A stretch of DNA of 64,000 nucleotides from CATQGW01 sp965262235. GTDB lineage: Bacteria > Chloroflexota > Dehalococcoidia > Bin125. Positions 60,040-64,000 of the stretch are shown here, piece after piece (the first letter of the stretch is position 1; every line of letters begins with the position of its first letter). The stretch is taken from contig OZ253504.1 of the NCBI GenBank assembly GCA_965262235.1, positions 2,852,001 through 2,916,000 of the forward strand, in the 5' to 3' direction. A program made the translations under genes and the position numbers. The notes beneath the pieces are model-generated. The model was not told the DNA's origin. It saw only the letters and a program-made list of their open reading frames with translations, and did no database searches.

Positions 60040-61395
60040 CTAGTCGGCGAGCCAGATGGTGTCGCCCAGGGCGATGCTGAAGTCGACCGAGCCGGGTACC
60101 GCCTGGCCGCCGCCGAAGAGTGCGTAGCGCAGCCAGCGCTCACCCTCAAGCCGGAGGACGCCGCGCAGGCCGCTCTCGGTGCGGAACAGCTCAGAGGCCC
60201 TGAGCGGATCGGGCTGCTGCCAGGTGGTCTCGACGTTGCGCGGCAGCGGAGCCAGGATCGCGGCACTGGCCAGTGGACCGTGAGCCGTGCCCTCCGCGTC
60301 GCTGAAGCTCGCCAGGACGCGCAGCGTCGCGCCGGCGTCGGCCTCGACGACGACGTACTGCTGGTCGGTTGCTTCGAGGTCCGCGCATTCGCCGCCGTTG
60401 CGGTCACATCGCTGCCACTGCCAGCTCACCGCGCTCGGCTCCGGTGCGCCCTCCGGACCGGCGTTGTCGCCGACCGTCGCCGCGAGCTGGTCGCCCGCGT
60501 TGGCCGTCCCCACGATGGTCGGAGCGCCGGTCGCCTGGTTCGACTCGGCGCACCACGGAACGCCCACGCGCTCCTGGTCGCGGAGTGAGCCCTCAAGGCT
60601 CGGCACGACGCACCCGCTCAGGTTGTTGGCGCTGGCCCAGAAGCTCTGCAGGTTCGAAAGCGCGCCGAACTCGGACGGGACGGGGCCCCTGAGAGCGTTG
60701 CCCGTGAGGCTGAGGTGGCGGATCCGGGACATGCCGCCGAGCGCCGGGGGAATCGAGCCCGTCAGCAGATTGTCGTCGAGCCAGAGTTCGAGCAGGTTCG
60801 GGAGGGCGCCCAACTCGGCCGGGATCTCGCCGCTCAGTCGGTTCTGGTCGAGGTCCATGCGCAGCAGTTGCGGGAGCTGGCCCAGCTCCGGGGGAATCTC
60901 GCCGGTCAGCTGGTTGCCGTAGAGCAATAGCCAGCCCAGATTCGTGAGTTGGGCGAACTCGGTCGGAATCGGGCCGCTCAGATCGGTGTAGCGGGCGCTG
61001 AGCAGCGTCAGTTGCGAGAGCTCACCGAGGCGCGGTGAGAGCTGGCCGTTTAGGCGCATGAACGAGAGGTCCAGTGCCGTGACGCGGCCGGAGCTTGTGA
61101 GCACGCCGGTCCACTCCAGGATCGGGGTGTCGTCGCTCCAGTTGATCGCTTCGCCGCCCGCCTCCCCGATCAGAACGGGGGCCGCCGCGAGCAGCGCCTC
61201 GCAGTCGGCCACGAGCTCGGGATTGTTCTCGGGCTCCGGGATGACGACGCCGTTCGCGCAGTCCGGCGTCTCGTCTTCCTCCTGAGCCAGGGCCACGCCG
61301 GAGACGAGCATCGCCGTGGTCAATGCGGCCAGCAGTGCGATGCTCAGCCTGTGCAGCGGCGCGTGGGCGAGACGGGCTGAACGCAACGATCTCAT
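60040..61395 (-). CDS. Secreted leucine-rich-repeat protein with C-terminal Ig-like domain
   Basis: A 451-residue exported protein. It has a signal peptide (RLSIALLAALTTAMLVSGVALA), then a plant-type LRR N-cap (DCEALLAAAPVLIG). About seven plant-type LRRs follow with the pattern LxxNxLxGxIPxxLGxL, such as YGNQLTGEIPPELGQL and DQNRLSGEIPAELGAL. From about 290 there is an Ig-like or similar beta domain (VSWQWQRCDRNGGECADL). The end (VDFSIALGDTIWLAD) is beta-rich. AAGGAAGGA precedes the ATG. It probably binds protein or carbohydrate outside the cell; the ligand is unknown. Confidence 0.85.
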   Translation of the reverse strand: MRSLRSARLAHAPLHRLSIALLAALTTAMLVSGVALAQEEDETPDCANGVVIPEPENNPELVADCEALLAAAPVLIGEAGGEAINWSDDTPILEWTGVLTSSGRVTALDLSFMRLNGQLSPRLGELSQLTLLSARYTDLSGPIPTEFAQLTNLGWLLLYGNQLTGEIPPELGQLPQLLRMDLDQNRLSGEIPAELGALPNLLELWLDDNLLTGSIPPALGGMSRIRHLSLTGNALRGPVPSEFGALSNLQSFWASANNLSGCVVPSLEGSLRDQERVGVPWCAESNQATGAPTIVGTANAGDQLAATVGDNAGPEGAPEPSAVSWQWQRCDRNGGECADLEATDQQYVVVEADAGATLRVLASFSDAEGTAHGPLASAAILAPLPRNVETTWQQPDPLRASELFRTESGLRGVLRLEGERWLRYALFGGGQAVPGSVDFSIALGDTIWLAD

Positions 61396-61557
61396 GCGCG
61401 CGATCCTTCCTTGGTCAATGTTCGGTCAATCAGCCACCGTGAAGCTCCGCGGGGTGCTCGCGGATTTTGGGCCCATGTCGTCGTTGGCGGCCAGCAAGCG
61501 ACGCTACCAGCATGGCAATTCGTGGGAACGGGTCAGGTGGAGAACGAGAGATCGCGA

Positions 61558-61978
61558 ATGACGACCGCCAGCGCGACACGCGTCTGGGAGCCGCTCGCCG
61601 AGGTGCGCAAGAGTTTGCGTATCAAGTGGTACCGCTGGCCGATCGACAAGCCGACGCTCTGGGCGCTGATGGAGCGCAACGATCGCAAGGGCTTCGCGCA
61701 GGCCCTCGGCCACCTGGCGCTCGTCGTCGCGCTGGGCACGCTTCCTGCTGCTCCTCCACGGCACGGTGATCGTGCTGTCGATCGTGTTCCGGCCCTCGTG
61801 GCCCATGATCCTGGTCAGCGGCGGCATCTTCGTGGCCAATGCCTGGAAGTACTTCCTGACGCTGACCCAGCACGCCGGACTGCCCGCCCCGCGTGGCGGC
61901 ACCGATGAGATGGCGGCATCGGTCGGGGCGTTGGATCCGGAAGACGACATCGTGCAGCTGGAGGCCGCGGCGGGCTGA
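61558..61978 (+). pseudogene. Frameshifted membrane protein remnant, fatty acid desaturase-like N-terminus
   Basis: Frame 1 (61558-61740) encodes MTTASATRVWEPLAEVRKSL and RIKWYRWPIDKPTLWALMER, then a hydrophobic stretch ALVVALGT. Ignoring one base at 61741, the sequence continues in another frame as FLLLLHGTVIVLSIVFRPSW and AWKYFLTLTQHAGLP, ending at TGA 61976. The first part resembles the N-terminus of membrane fatty acid desaturases, and TQHAGL resembles part of their second histidine region. The full set of His boxes is absent. A one-base insertion plus a large internal deletion would explain it. Confidence 0.5.
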
Positions 61979-62041
61979 CGGGCGCGACGCTCGCGGACCG
62001 CGCGAACGCGGGGCGCCGCTGTGCGGTCAGCTTGAGCTTGC

Positions 62042-63004
62042 TCAGTCGGCCCAGCCGGCGCGGCGATCGCCGCGGGCGAACTCGGCCAGTTTGGTGAAGA
62101 GGTCGGCGAAGATAGGGGCGCGTTGGACGTAGTTGACCGCGCCGATCGAGTGCGTCAGCGCCGAGGCTTGCCAGGTCAGGTCCGCTGCGAGGTCGGGGAC
62201 GGGGACGCTGTCGACGGGCGTCCAGCTGTGATCGAGCAGGGTTCCGATCGCGGCGAGGTCCCAGATCTCCTTCGCGGCGCCGGGATACTGCTGCTCGTGG
62301 GCGGCGAAGATCGCGGCGAGGTACTCGCCGATGGACCCCTGTGGCCGGACATAACGGTCGAGCTCGGCCGTCGTGGTGAGCAGGTGCGAGGCCGCGCCGT
62401 AGCAGGCGATGTGGACCAGCGGCACCCCGCTGGCGAGCACCACACGGGCCGCGTCGGGATCCCCGCTGAGATTGAACGCGGCCGCCGTCGGCCAGTGCAG
62501 CGCATGTCCGCCCAACCAGACGACCGCGATTCGCGTGACGATCGAGGGGTCGAGCAACAACGCCACCGCGACATCAGTGATCGCGCCGATCGCGGCCACG
62601 TAGAGCACCTCGCCGTCGGGCATCGCGTGAGCGCGCTCGATCAGGTCCTCGGAGGCGGGGTTGAGCACAGGGGTCTCTGGGTCAGGCAGGAAGCGGCCGG
62701 CGCCGCGAAAGACTCTGCCGCTCGGGTCCACGTCCAGCCGCTCCAGCAGCCGCAGGATCTCCGCCTCGCTCTCAGTCACTCCCTCCGCTGCCGTGTTCGC
62801 GCCCCGTCCGACGTATGGCGCCGCGTAGATCGCCTCGAGCGCCAACCGCTCGCCGGAGAGCAGCGCGTGGACCACGGCGAACTGATCGTCGATCTCGTTC
62901 GCGGTGTCGGTGTCGAGCACCATCCGCAGTCGGCCGCCTGTAGCCGGGCGCATCCGCGCGACCCGTTCAGCGTCGTCAATCGTTGGAAAGCGCGAGTCGG
63001 TCAT
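62042..63004 (-). CDS. Nucleoside hydrolase (inosine-uridine type)
   Basis: A 320-residue N-ribohydrolase that releases base from nucleoside ribose. The calcium-binding cluster DTDTANEIDDQFAVVHALL near residue 31 is the family hallmark (DTDxxxDDxxA type). Further features are LYVAAIGAITDVAVAL and the C-terminal WDLAAIGTLLDHSW with the third Asp. The stretch FNLSGDPDAARVVLAS is the usual EFN-x-DPEAA region. It is divergent from the LLM oxidoreductase gene at 63058 with 53 bp between starts. The base specificity is not assignable. Confidence 0.9.
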   Translation of the reverse strand: MTDSRFPTIDDAERVARMRPATGGRLRMVLDTDTANEIDDQFAVVHALLSGERLALEAIYAAPYVGRGANTAAEGVTESEAEILRLLERLDVDPSGRVFRGAGRFLPDPETPVLNPASEDLIERAHAMPDGEVLYVAAIGAITDVAVALLLDPSIVTRIAVVWLGGHALHWPTAAAFNLSGDPDAARVVLASGVPLVHIACYGAASHLLTTTAELDRYVRPQGSIGEYLAAIFAAHEQQYPGAAKEIWDLAAIGTLLDHSWTPVDSVPVPDLAADLTWQASALTHSIGAVNYVQRAPIFADLFTKLAEFARGDRRAGWAD

Positions 63005-63057
63005 ATCGCCTCGAATGCCGGCATCCTACCCTTGCGGCCACAACAAGGAGGATCGTG

Positions 63058-63897
63058 ATGAAGCACGGCGTATTCATTTTCTCGACGGATCTGGCGATGG
63101 ACCCGGTCGCACTGGCGCGGGCGGCAGAGGAGCGCGGCTTCGAGTCGCTCTGGGTGCCCGAGCACGTGCACATGCCGGTCGACCGCGAGACGCGGTTCCC
63201 CAACTCGCCGGACGGATCGCTGCCCGACGAGTACCGGCGCATCCACGATCCGTTTGTGGCGCTGGCGGCGGCCGCGGGCGCGACGACCGATCTGAAGCTC
63301 GGCACCGGCATCTGCCTGGTCACCGAGCACGAGCCGATCGCGCTGGCCAAGCAGATCGCCAGCCTCGACATGATCTCGGGCGGGCGTTTCCTGTTCGGCA
63401 TCGGCGCCGGCTGGCTGGCCGAGGAGATGGAGCCGCTTGGCGTGCGCTTCGCCGACCGCTGGAAGGTCACCGAGCAGCGCATCGCGGCGATGAAAGTGAT
63501 GTGGACCGAGGACGAAGCCGAGTACCACAGCGAGTTCGTCGACATCCCCAAGACGTATGTGATCCCCAAGCCGGTGCAGGACCCGTACCCGCCGGTGCTG
63601 ATCGGCGCCGGCTCGAAGTGGGCCCGCCAGCGCGTCGTCGACTGGGCCGACGGCTGGATTCCGAACATCGCGGCGCCGCGCTTCATCGAGCGCGGCATCC
63701 AGGACCTTCAGTCGCGGGCGTCTGAGGCCGGGCGTGATTTCGACTCGATCGAGATCGACGTGTTCGGCGCGGAGCCGGACGCCGTGGCCGAGTACGAGCG
63801 CCTCGGCGTTGACCGCCTCGTCCACCGTCTGCCAGCGCTGGGCGCCGACGCGGTGATCCCCGAGCTGGACCGTCTCGCGAAGCTGATCGGCAGCTGA
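63058..63897 (+). CDS. LLM class F420-dependent oxidoreductase
   Basis: A 279-residue luciferase-like TIM-barrel protein. The ATG at 63058 has AAGGAGG upstream, which outranks the in-frame ATG at 62983 inside the divergent gene. Features are LARAAEERGFESLWVPEHVH, LGTGICLVTEHEPIALAKQI, SGGRFLFGIGAGW and PPVLIGAGSKWARQRV, which fit the probable F420-dependent Rv2161c-like type. The end (LGVDRLVHRLPALGADAVIP) is also typical. The remaining ~100 bases of the window carry no recognisable feature. Confidence 0.92.
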   Translation: MKHGVFIFSTDLAMDPVALARAAEERGFESLWVPEHVHMPVDRETRFPNSPDGSLPDEYRRIHDPFVALAAAAGATTDLKLGTGICLVTEHEPIALAKQIASLDMISGGRFLFGIGAGWLAEEMEPLGVRFADRWKVTEQRIAAMKVMWTEDEAEYHSEFVDIPKTYVIPKPVQDPYPPVLIGAGSKWARQRVVDWADGWIPNIAAPRFIERGIQDLQSRASEAGRDFDSIEIDVFGAEPDAVAEYERLGVDRLVHRLPALGADAVIPELDRLAKLIGS

Positions 63898-64000
63898 CCG
63901 CGAACTCTAACAATGTGATGGTGCGTTGAGAGTAGCTGGATCCCTATCTGGTCACGAGTTGAGAGTCGCGTTCGAGTTGCTTGAGAGCTGGCGAGACAGC

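Overview
The window is a high-GC bacterial chromosome segment (I estimate well above 60% G+C), densely coded, with many ATGA/TGATG overlaps between consecutive genes. I see no rRNA, tRNA, CRISPR array, transposase or phage gene. The lifestyle genes are CaiB/BaiF CoA-transferase, LLM-type flavin oxidoreductases, ACMSD-like amidohydrolases, tandem copper amine oxidases, several peptide-type binding proteins and a CCG-domain succinate dehydrogenase. Together with short GC-rich hairpin repeats between genes, this suggests an uncultured Chloroflexota (Dehalococcoidia/SAR202-like) or a deep actinobacterial lineage. That placement is inference.

Region 1 (1-18.9 kb) is a conserved housekeeping block. 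It runs hemW (partial, minus), aspS, a peptide ABC importer (binding protein plus two permeases), tig-clpP-clpX, tlyA-nadK-recN, a GNAT acetyltransferase, a NUDIX hydrolase, and a three-gene succinate dehydrogenase whose third subunit is the HdrB/SdhE (CCG) type, with no cytochrome-b anchor gene. Region 2 (18.9-26.4 kb) has a hairpin-rich spacer, a second peptide importer on the minus strand, a YbaK-type protein, a sugar-type binding protein and a ketopantoate-reductase-like gene. Region 3 (26.4-43.8 kb) is catabolic: penicillin acylase, an orphan EctB-like transaminase, two copper amine oxidases, an HNH nuclease, thiolase, a Uma2 nuclease, an amidohydrolase, a secreted lipase-like protein, an MFS exporter and a class III aminotransferase.

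Region 4 (43.8-53.6 kb) has two tandem acyl-CoA-dehydrogenase-like flavoproteins, a fused double CaiB/BaiF CoA-transferase, a CMD-family protein, a phytanoyl-CoA dioxygenase remnant, an EamA transporter, a MoaD/CysO-like carrier coupled to an Asp-box protein, a VOC protein and a second amidohydrolase. Region 5 (53.7-57.8 kb) is the most interesting. It holds RidA, an LLM oxidoreductase, a SelW-like Rdx protein and a UGSC-family protein whose reading frame is interrupted by an in-frame TGA exactly at the selenocysteine of the UGSC motif, followed by a SECIS-like stem-loop. Next come two small divergent genes whose ribosome-binding sites are the two halves of one palindrome, then a Cys-containing protein of unknown function. 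Region 6 (57.9-64 kb) has an orphan Tat-lipoprotein binding protein, a secreted LRR/Ig-like protein, a decayed membrane protein gene, a nucleoside hydrolase and a second LLM oxidoreductase.

Core genes appear intact and operonic. The accessory half shows paralogue pairs (binding proteins, amine oxidases, acyl-CoA-dehydrogenase-like proteins, amidohydrolases) and a few gene remnants. This fits a scavenger of peptides, amines, nucleosides and CoA-activated organic acids. No genes of the selenocysteine machinery (selA, selB, selC, selD) are in the window, so recoding must be supported from elsewhere in the genome.
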